Shown here: positions 1 to 9,134 of the stretch, piece by piece | Position numbering within the stretch: position 1 is the stretch's first letter | Layout of the letters: every line of letters starts with the position of its first letter | NCBI RefSeq assembly: GCF_020515525.1 | Contig: NZ_JAIYEP010000012.1 | Span: forward strand, 1 to 64,000 | DNA length: 64,000 bases | From: Rhodococcus yananensis | GTDB taxonomy: Bacteria > Actinomycetota > Actinomycetes > Mycobacteriales > Mycobacteriaceae | Reading direction: 5' to 3' | Made by a program: the position numbers and the translations under genes | Notes under the pieces: model-generated | Told to the model about the DNA's origin: nothing | What the model saw: only the letters and a program-made list of their open reading frames with translations | The model's database searches: none

Positions 1-1706
1 CGTCTCCCTCGTCTCACCGACCCTGGTCCTGGAGTCGTTCGCGCTCGAGATGTGGCTCGGATGGCGACGCTACCTCGCAGGTGCGGCCATTCCGCGACAT
101 CGCGTCGCAGCTGCCGGTCGTGGGTGGCGAGCACCACCACGGCGTCGGTGGTGGCGAACGCATCGGTCAGCTCGTCCACCAGCGTGATCGACAGGTGGTT
201 GGTGGGCTCGTCCAGCAGCAACACGTGCGGGCGTGCGGCCAGCACCATCGCCAGGTCCAGTCGCCGCTGCTGCCCCATCGACAGTTCGCTCACCCGCTGC
301 TCGAGGTCGTATCCGGTGAACAGTCCGAGTTCGTCGAGGTCGACCGATTCGTCGTCGGGCACCGTCCCGGAGGCGGCCAGTTCCCCGACGTGCGTGTCGT
401 ACACCTCCCGCACCCGCCGCGACGACGGCGCCGGAGACTCCTGCGCGAGCCACCCGACCCGCACCGGCGGTGCGACGTACAGCGTTCCGGACGTCGGTGT
501 CGCGCGACCACCGAGTACGGCAAGGAAGGTGGACTTGCCGGCCCCGTTCGGCCCGGTCACCGCGAGCCGGGCACCCGCCCCCAACGACAACGACACCCGG
601 GTGACGAGCCGTCCCGCGACCGCCACGTCGTCGGCACGGACGAGTGGTTCGTCGGGTTCGATGTCGTCGAGCACCGCACCGAGCGCGGGCATCGAGAACC
701 GCAGGGGCGGTGGTGGTGTGGTGACCGCATGCTCGTCGAGAGCCTCCTGCCGACGACGCACCGACCGCACCAGCGCGGGCGCGCGGGTGGCCCGCTGGTG
801 TTTCCCGGTGCCCTTGTCGGGCCGCCATCCGGTGACGAGGCGTTCCCGTGCGGCATCGAGATCGGATTCGAGGCGGGCGAGTTCGGCCTGTTGCCGGTCG
901 TATTCGTCGACCCAGCGACCGTATTCGGCGGCGCGTCCCTCCCGGTATCCGGTGTAGCCGCCGCCGTGGAGGCGCGGTCGCCCGTCGCGACTGGGATCGA
1001 GGTCGAGGATCGACGTGACGACGTCAGCGAGCAGCGCGCGGTCGTGACTGACCAGCACGACCCCGCTGCGGGTGGCCCGCAGCTGTTCGGTGAGGTAGTC
1101 GAGACCGGCCGCATCGAGGTGGTTGGTGGGCTCGTCGAGGAGCAGGAAGTCATGCTCGGCGCCCAGCAGACACGCGAGCCGCACCCGGTAGCGTTGACCG
1201 ACGGACATCTCGGCGAGCGGACGCGACCGGTCGGTTTCGGCGCCGAGCGCGGCGAGCGCGGTGTCGACGCGCCGGTCGGCGTCCCACGCGTCGAGTCGTT
1301 CGGCGACGTCGAGGGCGTGCGCGTAGGCGTCGGCGGCACCGGGATGCTCGTCGGTGAGCGCCTCGAGCGCGTCGTCGAATGCGCGGAGCGCGGCCCGCAC
1401 GTGCGCGAGTTCGAGGTCGACGAGATCGCCGACGGTGCGGCCTTCGGCGACGGTCATCTCCTGCTCGGCGAGGCCGAGGGTGCCGTGACGACGCACCTGC
1501 CCGCTGTCGGGTGCGAGGGTTCCGGCGAGCACGTGCAGCAGGGTGGATTTGCCGCGGCCGTTCTCGCCGACGACACCGAGCCGCGCGCCGGGTGTGACGG
1601 TGACGTCGACTCCCTGCAGGACGGCGCGACCGCCGCGGGCGAGGTGGACATCGGTGACGCCGAGTTGGGCGCCGGCACGTCGAGGTTCGGTGAGGGTGGT
1701 GGTCAT
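1..1706 (-). CDS. ABC-F family ATPase, 3' end at window edge
   Basis: The frame reads from ATG at 1706 to the window edge without a stop (about 568 codons), so the C-terminus is either just outside or already extended. It has two ATP-binding cassettes: Walker [10 protein letters not shown] near residue 45 and GPNGAGKST in the second half, signature motifs [11 protein letters not shown] and [11 protein letters not shown], and Walker [11 protein letters not shown] in both. Tandem cassettes with no membrane segments are the hallmark of ABC-F proteins, which act on the ribosome as translation factors or antibiotic-protection proteins rather than as transporters. Which of these applies cannot be told from sequence. 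The Shine-Dalgarno lies in a hairpin (see 1711-1724), which would fit inducible expression. Confidence 0.88.
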   Translation of the reverse strand, partial: MTTTLTEPRRAGAQLGVTDVHLARGGRAVLQGVDVTVTPGARLGVVGENGRGKSTLLHVLAGTLAPDSGQVRRHGTLGLAEQEMTVAEGRTVGDLVDLELAHVRAALRAFDDALEALTDEHPGAADAYAHALDVAERLDAWDADRRVDTALAALGAETDRSRPLAEMSVGQRYRVRLACLLGAEHDFLLLDEPTNHLDAAGLDYLTEQLRATRSGVVLVSHDRALLADVVTSILDLDPSRDGRPRLHGGGYTGYREGRAAEYGRWVDEYDRQQAELARLESDLDAARERLVTGWRPDKGTGKHQRATRAPALVRSVRRRQEALDEHAVTTPPPPLRFSMPALGAVLDDIEPDEPLVRADDVAVAGRLVTRVSLSLGAGARLAVTGPNGAGKSTFLAVLGGRATPTSGTLYVAPPVRVGWLAQESPAPSSRRVREVYDTHVGELAASGTVPDDESVDLDELGLFTGYDLEQRVSELSMGQQRRLDLAMVLAARPHVLLLDEPTNHLSITLVDELTDAFATTDAVVVLATHDRQLRRDVAEWPHLRGSVAIRATSRARTTPGPGSVRRGR

Positions 1707-1710
1707 GGTT

Positions 1711-1724
1711 CCTCCGGACGGAGG
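1711..1724 (-). promoter_or_regulatory. Hairpin masking the ABC-F ribosome binding site
   Basis: On the transcript the sequence reads CCUCCGUCCGGAGGAACC followed by AUG. The GGAGG Shine-Dalgarno can pair fully with CCUCC four bases upstream. An eight-codon GTG-initiated reading frame covers this hairpin and stops at a TGA overlapping the ATG, so leader translation could open it. This is seen in sequence; the regulatory role is inferred. Confidence 0.4.
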
Positions 1725-1921
1725 CACACGGATCCCGTGGATCCTCTACGAGGGGTGTTCTCCGGGATGGGTGTGCGCTTCTTGCGTACGGCCGCAGAGT
1801 CGGCCGTCGGACACGAGTCGGGACGCCCCGTCGGCGGTGGCCGACGGAAGCGGATCGGTGTCGTCAGTGGAAGAGAAGCGCTTGGATCACGTCGTCCAGG
1901 GTACCGGTCCGGGCGACGGCG

Positions 1922-2668
1922 TCAATCGGATTGTGTGCGGCCGCCGGCCGCTTCCTCGACCGCGGCCGCGAAACGTGTGGCGTAGGCGTCGGCGAGATCG
2001 TCCAGCGCGGTGCCGCAGTCACCGTCGTACGCCGACGCGTGCATCGGTGCGAGCGTGCGCGGTTTCAGGTCCGCGAGCGCCCGGATGGTCGGGGCCAGTA
2101 CGGGTGTCAGCCCGGTCGGGTGGCCGAGGTCCTCGGCGGCCAGCGCCGGGCCCACGAGGTCGTCGCTCGTGGTCGCGGGCATCTTCCCGAACGCGGTGAA
2201 CAGGTCGCCGCACAGCAACGTCGACGTGGTCTCCTCGAACATCAGGCAGGCATCCCACGCGTGCGGGACGTGGGGCGTGTCGATGTGCCGCAGCCGCCTG
2301 CTGCCCGTCTCCAGCACCTCACCGTCCTGCAGGGGCCGCGGTGGCCGGTCGGCGAGGTCGGCGACCTGCACGAAGCACGCGATCGCACCGTGCGCGACCT
2401 CGGCCGACGGCGCCACTTCCAGCCACGAGTTCATCGATCCGCATTCGTCGGCCTCGACGTGACCGAACGTGATCCACCGCAGACGATCCAGCGGGATGAC
2501 TCGCGCGAGTGCGTCCGACACGGACGGGAACAGTGCGCGGTACCCGGTGTGGAACAACAGGGGTTCGTCGCCGTCGACGAGGAACTGGTTCATCGTCAGA
2601 TTCGCCTCGTCGACGAAGGTGGAGAGTCGGTAGATGTCCGGGGCGATCTCGGTGACCACGGTGTCCAT
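1922..2668 (-). CDS. MBL-fold protein with flavodiiron-type metal motif
   Basis: This 248-residue protein has a metallo-beta-lactamase fold. The metal motif HVEADE resembles the HxExD signature of flavodiiron (ROO/FprA) proteins rather than the HxHxDH of hydrolases. It is followed by a histidine in AEVAHGAI and by an aspartate in LLCGDLF, as expected for a di-iron site. There is no C-terminal flavodoxin domain, so it is a stand-alone di-iron MBL domain; O2/NO chemistry is possible but unproven. I chose ATG 2668 because GAGAGGA lies about seven bases upstream and the flavodiiron-like sequence begins there. It is divergent from the lipase gene at 2796. Confidence 0.75.
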   Translation of the reverse strand: MDTVVTEIAPDIYRLSTFVDEANLTMNQFLVDGDEPLLFHTGYRALFPSVSDALARVIPLDRLRWITFGHVEADECGSMNSWLEVAPSAEVAHGAIACFVQVADLADRPPRPLQDGEVLETGSRRLRHIDTPHVPHAWDACLMFEETTSTLLCGDLFTAFGKMPATTSDDLVGPALAAEDLGHPTGLTPVLAPTIRALADLKPRTLAPMHASAYDGDCGTALDDLADAYATRFAAAVEEAAGGRTQSD

Positions 2669-2795
2669 CGCGAATCCTCTCGTCGATGACCCCCTCCTCG
2701 ACGCTCCTCCGGTCGGCGCCCGTCCACAAGACCCGGACGGATACTCGTGCAAGGATGCGTAGACACCCGTCGACCCACCCGGCAGGAGACGCTCG

Positions 2796-3635
2796 ATGCA
2801 GCACACCGACTCATCGTTCACCGGCACCCACGGCACCCGGATCGTGTACGACAGGTGGTCGCCCGACGGCGATCCCACGGCCGTGGTGCTGCTCGCCCAC
2901 GGTTTCGGCGAGCATGCCCGCCGCTACGACCACGTGGTCGAGAAACTGACCGGCGAGGGTTTCGTGGTGTACACACCGGATCACCGCGGCCACGGCCGGT
3001 CGGGCGGCAAACGGGTGCATCTGCGGGAACTCTCGGAGTTCACCGACGACATCGACACGCTGATGGACATCGCACAATCGGAGAATCCGGATCTGCCGAC
3101 GGTGCTGATCGGCCATTCGATGGGTGGCGCGATCTCCCTCGCGTACGCCCTCGACCACCAGGATCGTCTGTCGGCGCTGGTGCTGTCGGGGACGGCCGTG
3201 GTGGTCAGCAGCGGCACACCGAAGGTGGTGGTGGAACTCGGGAAGCTGATCGGCCGCTACCTTCCGGACGTACCCGTTCAGAAACTCGACAGCAAATCCG
3301 TCTCCCGCGATCCCTCGGTGGTCGCGGCGTACGACCACGACCCGCTCGTGCACCACGGTCTGGTTCCGGCGGGCATCGCGCGGGTACTCGTCCTCAACGA
3401 GGAGTCGGTGCCGAACCGGCTGCCCGGGCTGATGCTGCCGGTGTTGATCCTGCACGGCAGCGACGACGCGCTCGCCGACCCGTCGGGGGCCCGCATCATC
3501 GCCGATCGGGCGGGCTCCGACGACGTGACGTTGAAACTGTACGACGGGTTGTTCCACGAGGTGTTCAACGAACCGGAGAAGGATCAGGTCCTCGACGATC
3601 TCGTCGCGTGGTTGCGGCCCCGCGTCGGGTCGTGA
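2796..3635 (+). CDS. Monoacylglycerol lipase (alpha/beta hydrolase)
   Basis: This 279-residue alpha/beta hydrolase matches M. tuberculosis Rv0183, a monoacylglycerol lipase, in length and almost throughout in sequence. The nucleophile elbow is GHSMGG (about residue 110), preceded by the lid-region motif HGFGEHARRYDH and DHRGHGRSGGKR. The acid lies in LHGSDDALADP and the catalytic histidine in GLFHEVFNEPEKDQVLDD. It should release glycerol and fatty acid from monoacylglycerols. No signal peptide is visible. The ygiD-like gene follows after 13 bp in the same direction, so the two are probably co-transcribed. Confidence 0.93.
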   Translation: MQHTDSSFTGTHGTRIVYDRWSPDGDPTAVVLLAHGFGEHARRYDHVVEKLTGEGFVVYTPDHRGHGRSGGKRVHLRELSEFTDDIDTLMDIAQSENPDLPTVLIGHSMGGAISLAYALDHQDRLSALVLSGTAVVVSSGTPKVVVELGKLIGRYLPDVPVQKLDSKSVSRDPSVVAAYDHDPLVHHGLVPAGIARVLVLNEESVPNRLPGLMLPVLILHGSDDALADPSGARIIADRAGSDDVTLKLYDGLFHEVFNEPEKDQVLDDLVAWLRPRVGS

Positions 3636-3648
3636 GGTCGGGGTCGTC

Positions 3649-4506
3649 GTGCCGGCACGGATGCCCGTCGCGTTCATCGGGCACGGCAGCCCACTCAACG
3701 CACTCGCATCGAACCGATACACGAGGGAGTGGGCCGGGTTCGGGCAGTGCATACCGAAACCCCGTGCAATCCTGTCGATCTCGGCGCACTGGTTCATCAA
3801 TGCGACCGCATTGACGGCGATGACGGCGCCGCGCACCATCCACGATTTCTACGGGTTCCCGCAGGAACTGTTCGACGTCGAGTACCCGGCGGCGGGGTCA
3901 CCCGAACTCACCTGTGAGGTCGCGGATCTGGTCCACCCCACGTGGGTCGGCAGCGACATCGATTCGTGGGGCATCGACCACGGCACGTGGTCGGTGCTCA
4001 CCCACATGTTCCCCGCCGCGGACATCCCCGTCGTGCAACTGAGCCTGAACGCGTACAAGCCGCCGGCCTACCACGTCGAGTTGGGCGCGAAGCTCGCCGC
4101 GCTGCGGGAATCGGGTGTGCTGATCATCGGGAGCGGCAACGTCGTCCACAACCTGCGGGCGATGGATCCGCGCCGCCCCGGGGAGGGGTTCGCCTGGGCG
4201 CGACGGTTCGACGACGCGGCAGCCGACATCCTGCGCGACCGCCCCGGCGACATCGCCGCGCTGAGCGAACACCCGGACTACGAGGCGGCGGTACCGACCC
4301 CGGATCATTTCCTGCCGCTGCTGTACGTCGCGGGGTTGCTCGCCGAATCCGGCGAACACCCGGACGTGCTCGTCGACGGGGTGGAGTACGGGTCGCTGTC
4401 GATGACCGCGCACATCGCGGGCGCACCGCGTCCTCCCGTGCGTCCCTGCGACGAGCACAGCGCCGACCTGCCGATGTCGACGGACCTGCCCGACACGAAC
4501 CTCTGA
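3649..4506 (+). CDS. ygiD: YgiD-type extradiol ring-cleavage dioxygenase
   Basis: The 285-residue product belongs to the class III extradiol (LigB-like) dioxygenase family of E. coli YgiD, which cleaves 4,5-DOPA in vitro. Family motifs are the N-terminal FIGHGSPLNAL, the metal-ligand region ISAHWF and the central GSGNVVHNL. The start is GTG at 3649, 13 bp after the lipase stop, with a purine-rich GAGGTCGGGG upstream. The physiological substrate is not known from sequence. It converges with the esterase gene that ends at 4508. Confidence 0.9.
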   Translation: MPARMPVAFIGHGSPLNALASNRYTREWAGFGQCIPKPRAILSISAHWFINATALTAMTAPRTIHDFYGFPQELFDVEYPAAGSPELTCEVADLVHPTWVGSDIDSWGIDHGTWSVLTHMFPAADIPVVQLSLNAYKPPAYHVELGAKLAALRESGVLIIGSGNVVHNLRAMDPRRPGEGFAWARRFDDAAADILRDRPGDIAALSEHPDYEAAVPTPDHFLPLLYVAGLLAESGEHPDVLVDGVEYGSLSMTAHIAGAPRPPVRPCDEHSADLPMSTDLPDTNL

Positions 4507-4507
4507 T

Positions 4508-5491
4508 TCAGGCGGTCCGATCGTCGTCCGCTGCGACGACGGCCCGCCGCGCGAACCTCGTGCTCAGCCCGATCAGTTCCATCGCCTCGGGCAGGGTGCG
4601 TGCCAGAACCGGCCAGGCGTGGATCTGTCCACGCCACAGGTGGGTCTCCACGTGGCGGCCGGCCTCGGCGAGGCGATCCGTCATGATCTCGACGTCCGGC
4701 CTGGTCAGCTCGTATTCGGCGGCGCACAGGAAGGTCGGGGGGAACAGGTCGGGATCGGCGTCGACCGGATTCGGCTCTCCCTCGATCGCCTCCTGTCCGG
4801 CGAACCAGCGGGGCCGCAGCTTGTCGAGGGCCTTGATCGGCAGGTACGCGTCCTTCGCCATGTACGCCGGGTCGTGTTCGTCGAGATCCAGGTTGAGCAG
4901 CGGCGAGTATCCGATGACGGCGGCCGGTCGCTGGATGCCGCGGCGCGCCGCCAGTTCGGCGACCTTCGCCGCCAGATATCCGCCCGCGGAATCACCCGCG
5001 ACGATGATGCGGGTGGGGTCGTCGGCGACGTCGAGCAGCGCGGTGTAGGCGCGCATCGCGTCCTGCACCGACCCGGCGATGGGCACGGCGGGTACCTGCT
5101 GGTAGTCCATCGAGTACACGGGCGCACCCGAGTCGAGGGCCAGCTGGGTGCACAGCTGACGGTGGGTGGGTGGCCCGCAGAAGATGAATCCCCCGCCGTG
5201 GAAGTACAGGATCGTGGCGTCGTCGAGGGGGTCGTCGACGGGTTTCGGCGAGATGATCCGTTCGCCCGGCACGCCGCCGAGTTCGGTGGGCGTCACGTGC
5301 ACGGTGCGCGGCGTGGGGGTGATCAGGTCGACCAGCCACGACAGGCGACCGAGCACGGCGATGCCGAAGTCGTTGCTCGGCCACAGGCTCAGGATGGGTT
5401 TGAACAGGATCCGCACGACCCACAGGAGGATCAGCGCGACCGTGCTGGTGCGTTCGTGCCACGTGGTGGAAGACCCGGAAGCCATGTGCAC
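4508..5491 (-). CDS. HSL-family alpha/beta hydrolase (esterase)
   Basis: This 327-residue protein carries the hormone-sensitive-lipase signature: the oxyanion motif YFHGGGF (about residue 94) and the nucleophile motif GDSAGGYLA (about residue 168), with a candidate catalytic His in GQIHAW near the C-terminus. A hydrophobic stretch near the N-terminus (VALILLWVVRILF) may associate it with the membrane. Two in-frame starts exist, ATG 5491 and ATG 5485. It resembles the mycobacterial LipH/LipN group of short-chain esterases, but the substrate is unknown. Confidence 0.88.
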   Translation of the reverse strand: MHMASGSSTTWHERTSTVALILLWVVRILFKPILSLWPSNDFGIAVLGRLSWLVDLITPTPRTVHVTPTELGGVPGERIISPKPVDDPLDDATILYFHGGGFIFCGPPTHRQLCTQLALDSGAPVYSMDYQQVPAVPIAGSVQDAMRAYTALLDVADDPTRIIVAGDSAGGYLAAKVAELAARRGIQRPAAVIGYSPLLNLDLDEHDPAYMAKDAYLPIKALDKLRPRWFAGQEAIEGEPNPVDADPDLFPPTFLCAAEYELTRPDVEIMTDRLAEAGRHVETHLWRGQIHAWPVLARTLPEAMELIGLSTRFARRAVVAADDDRTA

Positions 5492-5536
5492 ACATTATGC
5501 GACAAATCGGTGCGGCGGCACAGGATCCTGATCACC

Positions 5537-6673
5537 TCACCGCACCTGCAGTAACGGAACCAACAGTTCGTCGTCGGTGAGTGCACCGTGCTGACCGGGG
5601 AGCCGCGCCATCACCCATTCTCCGTCGGTGCGGACCACCGTCGACTCCCCCCGACCGATCGCGACGACGTCCCCGATTCGGCTCGCGTGCGCCGTCGGCG
5701 GCATCGGACCGAACAGTCCGGCGGCGAGCACGTCGTCGCGGGTACCCACCCACGCGTCGTCGCCGAGCTCGTTGCGCCACCGCTCCAGCACCCGATCCGG
5801 GTGGTCGGTGTGGATGTGTCGGCAGCGTGGTTCACCGGCGATGACGGCGACGTCCTCCCCGAGCCCCGGGGTGTGATCGAAGTCGATACGGCGCCCGCGG
5901 GACGCATCGACCATGCCGTGATCGGCCGTGACCAGCATCCGCGCATCGGACGGCAACGCCGCCGCGAGCTGTTCGACGAACCGGTCGACGATCGTGAGCT
6001 GCGCGAGCCACGCCGTCGACTCCGGGCCGTACACGTGCCCGAGGGTGTCGACCTCGCCGAGATAGCAGTACACGAGGCTTCGCTCGTCGGCGTGGATCGC
6101 GTCCACGACCTGCGCGAACAGGTCGCCGTACGCCGACACCCCCGCGAACCGGCCGCCGCGCAGAACAGCACGGGTCAGGCCGCTGCCGTCGAACTGTCGC
6201 GGCACCACGGTGGTCACCGCCAGGCCCGCGTCGACGCCGCGTTCGAACACGGTCGGGGTGGGCTGCACCTCCTCGGGAACCAGCTCGTCGCGCCGGTCGA
6301 GCGCCGTGCCCGCCAACGTCCACCGCAGCCAGTTGACGGGCCCTTCGATCTCCTCGACGTACGACTGGTAGCCGGTGATGCCGTGGGCACCCGACGGCAG
6401 CCCCGTCCCCAACGACGCGATGCTGACCGCCGTGGTGGTGGGAAACCCCGCGCGGATCGGGCGGCCCTGCGACTGCGTGAGGAAAGGTGCCGCGGCACTG
6501 TTGCGTTGCAGCAGATTCCATCCCATCCCGTCGACGAGCAACACGACGGTGCGCGTGCAGTCGGCGAGGCCGAGACGGTTGTTCTCCCCCACCACCCCCG
6601 CGGAGGCCAGCACCGACGGCAACAGATCGGCGAGGGTCGGCTCGGCGTAGACGTCGCGCAGCGGCACACTCAT
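5537..6673 (-). CDS. Alkaline phosphatase superfamily protein
   Basis: The 378-residue protein belongs to the nucleotide pyrophosphatase/phosphodiesterase group. It has the first metal aspartate in VLLVDGMGWNLL, a threonine nucleophile region in FPTTTAVSIASLGTG and the metal motif MLVTADHGMVD, followed by a further His in FDHTPG. I chose ATG 6673 (MSVPLRDVYAEP). The frame stays open upstream, but that part encodes only Arg/Gly/Pro low complexity from the repeats at 6730-6765. Homologues are found across mycolata; the substrate is unidentified. Confidence 0.87.
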   Translation of the reverse strand: MSVPLRDVYAEPTLADLLPSVLASAGVVGENNRLGLADCTRTVVLLVDGMGWNLLQRNSAAAPFLTQSQGRPIRAGFPTTTAVSIASLGTGLPSGAHGITGYQSYVEEIEGPVNWLRWTLAGTALDRRDELVPEEVQPTPTVFERGVDAGLAVTTVVPRQFDGSGLTRAVLRGGRFAGVSAYGDLFAQVVDAIHADERSLVYCYLGEVDTLGHVYGPESTAWLAQLTIVDRFVEQLAAALPSDARMLVTADHGMVDASRGRRIDFDHTPGLGEDVAVIAGEPRCRHIHTDHPDRVLERWRNELGDDAWVGTRDDVLAAGLFGPMPPTAHASRIGDVVAIGRGESTVVRTDGEWVMARLPGQHGALTDDELLVPLLQVR

Positions 6674-6729
6674 ACCCCGAGTATGCCTTCTCCCCGACCC
6701 CCTCCGTCCCCGGTTCCCCCTCCGCCCGC

Positions 6730-6765
6730 GGCCGGGGTTCCGCCTCCGGCCGGGGTTCCGCCTCC
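6730..6765. repeat. Tandem 18-bp repeat, two copies
   Basis: Two perfect head-to-tail copies of an 18-bp unit beginning GGCCGGGGTTCC occupy 6730-6747 and 6748-6765, and a degenerate third start follows. They lie in the divergent intergenic region between the phosphatase gene and the flavoprotein gene, next to a dispersed palindrome. Confidence 0.85.
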
Positions 6766-6773
6766 GGCGGGGC

Positions 6774-6824
6774 GAGCGAACGTATCGTCGGCTCGATCGA
6801 TTCGATCGAACGGTACACTCGCTC
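6774..6824. repeat. Dispersed palindrome, copy 1
   Basis: This is a 51-bp imperfect inverted repeat. The left arm GAGCGAACGTATCGT (6774-6788) pairs with the right arm ACGGTACACTCGCTC (6810-6824), with 12 of 15 positions matching, and the centre is rich in CGATCGA. Related elements of nearly equal size lie at 50346-50398 and 59980-60032. Confidence 0.75.
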
Positions 6825-6919
6825 ACCGGGGAGGGGCAGTTCTAGGCTGGGGCGGCAAGGTCGGCCACCGACACCCCCGGTGCCCGACGAACACCCGACC
6901 CACCGGTAGGAGCACACCG

Positions 6920-8299
6920 ATGACGGCGAACACCGTCGAACCCACACCTGAATTCCTGCGTGTCACAGCCGAACTCCCCGATGACATCGTCATCACCGAT
7001 CCCGACATCGTCATCGGGTACCGCCGCGACGAGTCGCGCCTGACCGACGCCGGCACCCCCGTCGCCGTGCTCGCGCCACGGACCACAGAGGAGGTCTCGG
7101 CCTGCCTGCGCGCATGTCATGCCGCGTCGCTCCCCGTGTCGACACGCGGCGCCGGCAGCGGCCTGAGCGGCGGCGCCAATGCCGCCGACGGCGGCGTGGT
7201 GCTGTCGCTGCACCGAATGAGCAGAATCATCGACATCGACCCGGTCGAACGGCTCGCCGTCACGCAACCCGGAGTCATCACCGGGGAATTGCGCGCAGCC
7301 GTCGCCGCACAGGGACTGCTGTACCCCCCGGACCCGGGTTCGGTGGCGATGTGCTCGATCGGCGGCAACGTCGCGACCAACGCGGGCGGAATGTGCTGCG
7401 TCAAGTACGGTGTGACATCCGATTTCGTCGAAGCGCTCGAGGTGGTGCTCGCCGACGGTCGCGTGATGCGCACCGGCACCCGAACCGTGAAAGGTGTTGC
7501 CGGATACGATCTCACGGGCCTGTTCGTCGGCTCCGAGGGAACGCTCGGTGTGGTCACCGAGATCACCGTGCGACTCGTACCGGCCCCCGCGCCGCCGTTG
7601 ACTCTGGCCGCGTCGTTCGCCGACCTCACGTCGGCCGGCACCGCGGTCGCGGCGATCGCCGAAGCCGGACTGTCCTGCTCGGCGGTGGAGATCCTCGACA
7701 ACACGACGCTGCGCGCCGTCGACGAGGTCGCGAAGATGGGGCTCGGCGACGCCGCAGCGATGCTGCTGGTCCAGGCCGATTCCGAGGACGCCGACACGAT
7801 CCTCGCGAAGGTCGAGGCGCTCTGCACGGCTGCGGGCGCGGAGGTGGGACGTGCCGACGACGTCGAGGAATCGACGATGCTCATGGAGGCCCGTCGCCTC
7901 GCCCTGCCGGCGCTCGAACGTCTCGGCGACTGGCTGCTCGACGACGTGTGCGTCCCCCGCGCGAAGGTCGTGGAGTTGATCGAGATCATCGAGGAGATCG
8001 CCGGCGACGTCGGCCTGACCATCGGTGTGTTCGGGCACGCGGGTGACGGCAACCTGCATCCGACGATCATCTTCGACCAGTCCGACGCCGACTCGTTGGC
8101 CGCGGCGCACACCGCGTTCGACAAGATCACCGCTGCCGCCCTGGAACTCGGCGGCACCATCACCGGCGAACACGGCGTCGGCCGCCTCAAGGCGGGCTGG
8201 CTGTCGCGGGAGTTGGACGAGGTCAACGCGGAGATGCAACGCGCGGTGCGGAAGGTGTTCGATCCGCGGGAGATCCTCAACCGCGGCGTCGCACTCTGA
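6920..8299 (+). CDS. GlcD-like FAD-linked oxidase
   Basis: This 459-residue flavoprotein belongs to the GlcD / D-lactate dehydrogenase / D-2-hydroxyglutarate dehydrogenase family. The N-terminal PCMH-type FAD domain shows RGAGSGLSGGANA and PPDPGS...GGNVATNAGG. The C-terminal FAD-linked oxidase domain carries GHAGDGNLHPTI and TGEHGVGRLK. It should oxidise a 2-hydroxy acid to the keto acid; glycolate, D-lactate and other substrates cannot be separated. Start ATG 6920 follows a TAGGAG ribosome site. There is no glcE or glcF partner nearby, so it probably works alone. Confidence 0.9.
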   Translation: MTANTVEPTPEFLRVTAELPDDIVITDPDIVIGYRRDESRLTDAGTPVAVLAPRTTEEVSACLRACHAASLPVSTRGAGSGLSGGANAADGGVVLSLHRMSRIIDIDPVERLAVTQPGVITGELRAAVAAQGLLYPPDPGSVAMCSIGGNVATNAGGMCCVKYGVTSDFVEALEVVLADGRVMRTGTRTVKGVAGYDLTGLFVGSEGTLGVVTEITVRLVPAPAPPLTLAASFADLTSAGTAVAAIAEAGLSCSAVEILDNTTLRAVDEVAKMGLGDAAAMLLVQADSEDADTILAKVEALCTAAGAEVGRADDVEESTMLMEARRLALPALERLGDWLLDDVCVPRAKVVELIEIIEEIAGDVGLTIGVFGHAGDGNLHPTIIFDQSDADSLAAAHTAFDKITAAALELGGTITGEHGVGRLKAGWLSRELDEVNAEMQRAVRKVFDPREILNRGVAL

Positions 8300-8347
8300 T
8301 CTCGCGGCGCCGATTCTCCCTCCACGGCTTCCCGCGGACCTTCCCTG

Positions 8348-8377
8348 TTCCCGCGTCCGCAACTGCAGACGCGGGAA
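8348..8377. terminator. Inverted repeat between convergent genes
   Basis: Perfect 10-bp arms TTCCCGCGTC and GACGCGGGAA flank a 10-base loop between the converging flavoprotein and DUF305 genes. It probably acts as a bidirectional terminator. There is no T-tract. Confidence 0.5.
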
Positions 8378-8420
8378 GCGAAAGCGTCCTCGGGAAGCGA
8401 GGGCGCACCCGCGCGGCTCG

Positions 8421-9032
8421 CTACAGTTCCGTCAGCATCCGGTGCATCGTGTCGATCTCCTGCTGCTGTGTGTCGACGATGACGTGGGCCATCGCGACCG
8501 CGTCGGGGAACCGCCCTTCGTCGATCTGCGTCTGCGCCATCACGACCGCGCCCTCGTGGTGGACGATCATCTGTTCGAGGAACATCCGGGCCGCCTCGGT
8601 CCCCTCCGCGTCCGCAAGTGCCTGCAACTCGTCGTCGCTCAGCATGCCGGCCATGCCCGCGGAGTCGGGCATGTCGTGGTGCCCGGCGGACGTGTCGACG
8701 GGTACGTCCCACCTTCCGAGCCAGTCCTCGAGCTGAGCGATCTCGGGGCCCTGCGCGGCCTTGATCTGCTCGGCGAGATCCCGCACCTCCGCGGGAACGC
8801 CGTCGTCGGCGAGGATGAGGTCGCTCATCTCGAGCGCCTGGACGTGGTGCGGGAGCATCATCTGCGCAAACATCACATCGGCGTCGTTGTGGGCCGCCTC
8901 CGTGGTGACGTCGGCCTCCGAGGTGACCGTCGACGTCGCGACGGTCGCGTCGGTCTCGGAGTCGCCGCAGGCCGTCGCGGTGAACATCACCGCCAGTGCG
9001 GTCGCGCCGACAGCGAGAGCCCTGATGTTCAT
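8421..9032 (-). CDS. DUF305 lipoprotein, His/Met-rich
   Basis: This 203-residue exported protein has a lipoprotein signal peptide (lipobox FTATAC, Cys about residue 22) and then a DUF305 domain. The domain shows the paired-histidine motifs MFAQMMLPHHVQALEM and FLEQMIVHHEGAVVMAQ. Between them is a Met/His-rich insert (HHDMPDSAGMAGM), and the C-terminus has IDTMHRML. Some DUF305 members, such as cyanobacterial CopM, bind copper in the periplasm, so metal binding is plausible here. ATG 9032 has GAAGGGA upstream. It is divergent from the two-component system at 9188, a likely regulatory partner. Confidence 0.9.
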   Translation of the reverse strand: MNIRALAVGATALAVMFTATACGDSETDATVATSTVTSEADVTTEAAHNDADVMFAQMMLPHHVQALEMSDLILADDGVPAEVRDLAEQIKAAQGPEIAQLEDWLGRWDVPVDTSAGHHDMPDSAGMAGMLSDDELQALADAEGTEAARMFLEQMIVHHEGAVVMAQTQIDEGRFPDAVAMAHVIVDTQQQEIDTMHRMLTEL

Positions 9033-9134
9033 CCGATGATCCCTTCTCGAACGGTCTGCACCCCGACATCCGTGTGGGGGTGCCGTGCCGACCAGCGTCG
9101 GGCACGCACCCCCGGGTTCGTGTGGAGGGCGTAT

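Noticed and set aside
1-60. A plus-strand hydrophobic reading ([19 protein letters not shown]) at the window edge
   Set aside because: Too short to judge and it lies antisense to the open ABC-F frame; it could be the end of a neighbouring gene, but no evidence supports it here.
7117-9105. A 662-codon open frame on the minus strand opposite the GlcD-like gene
   Set aside because: The upper part is a frame-shifted reading of the DUF305 region and the rest is antisense; GlcD motifs on the plus strand are intact.
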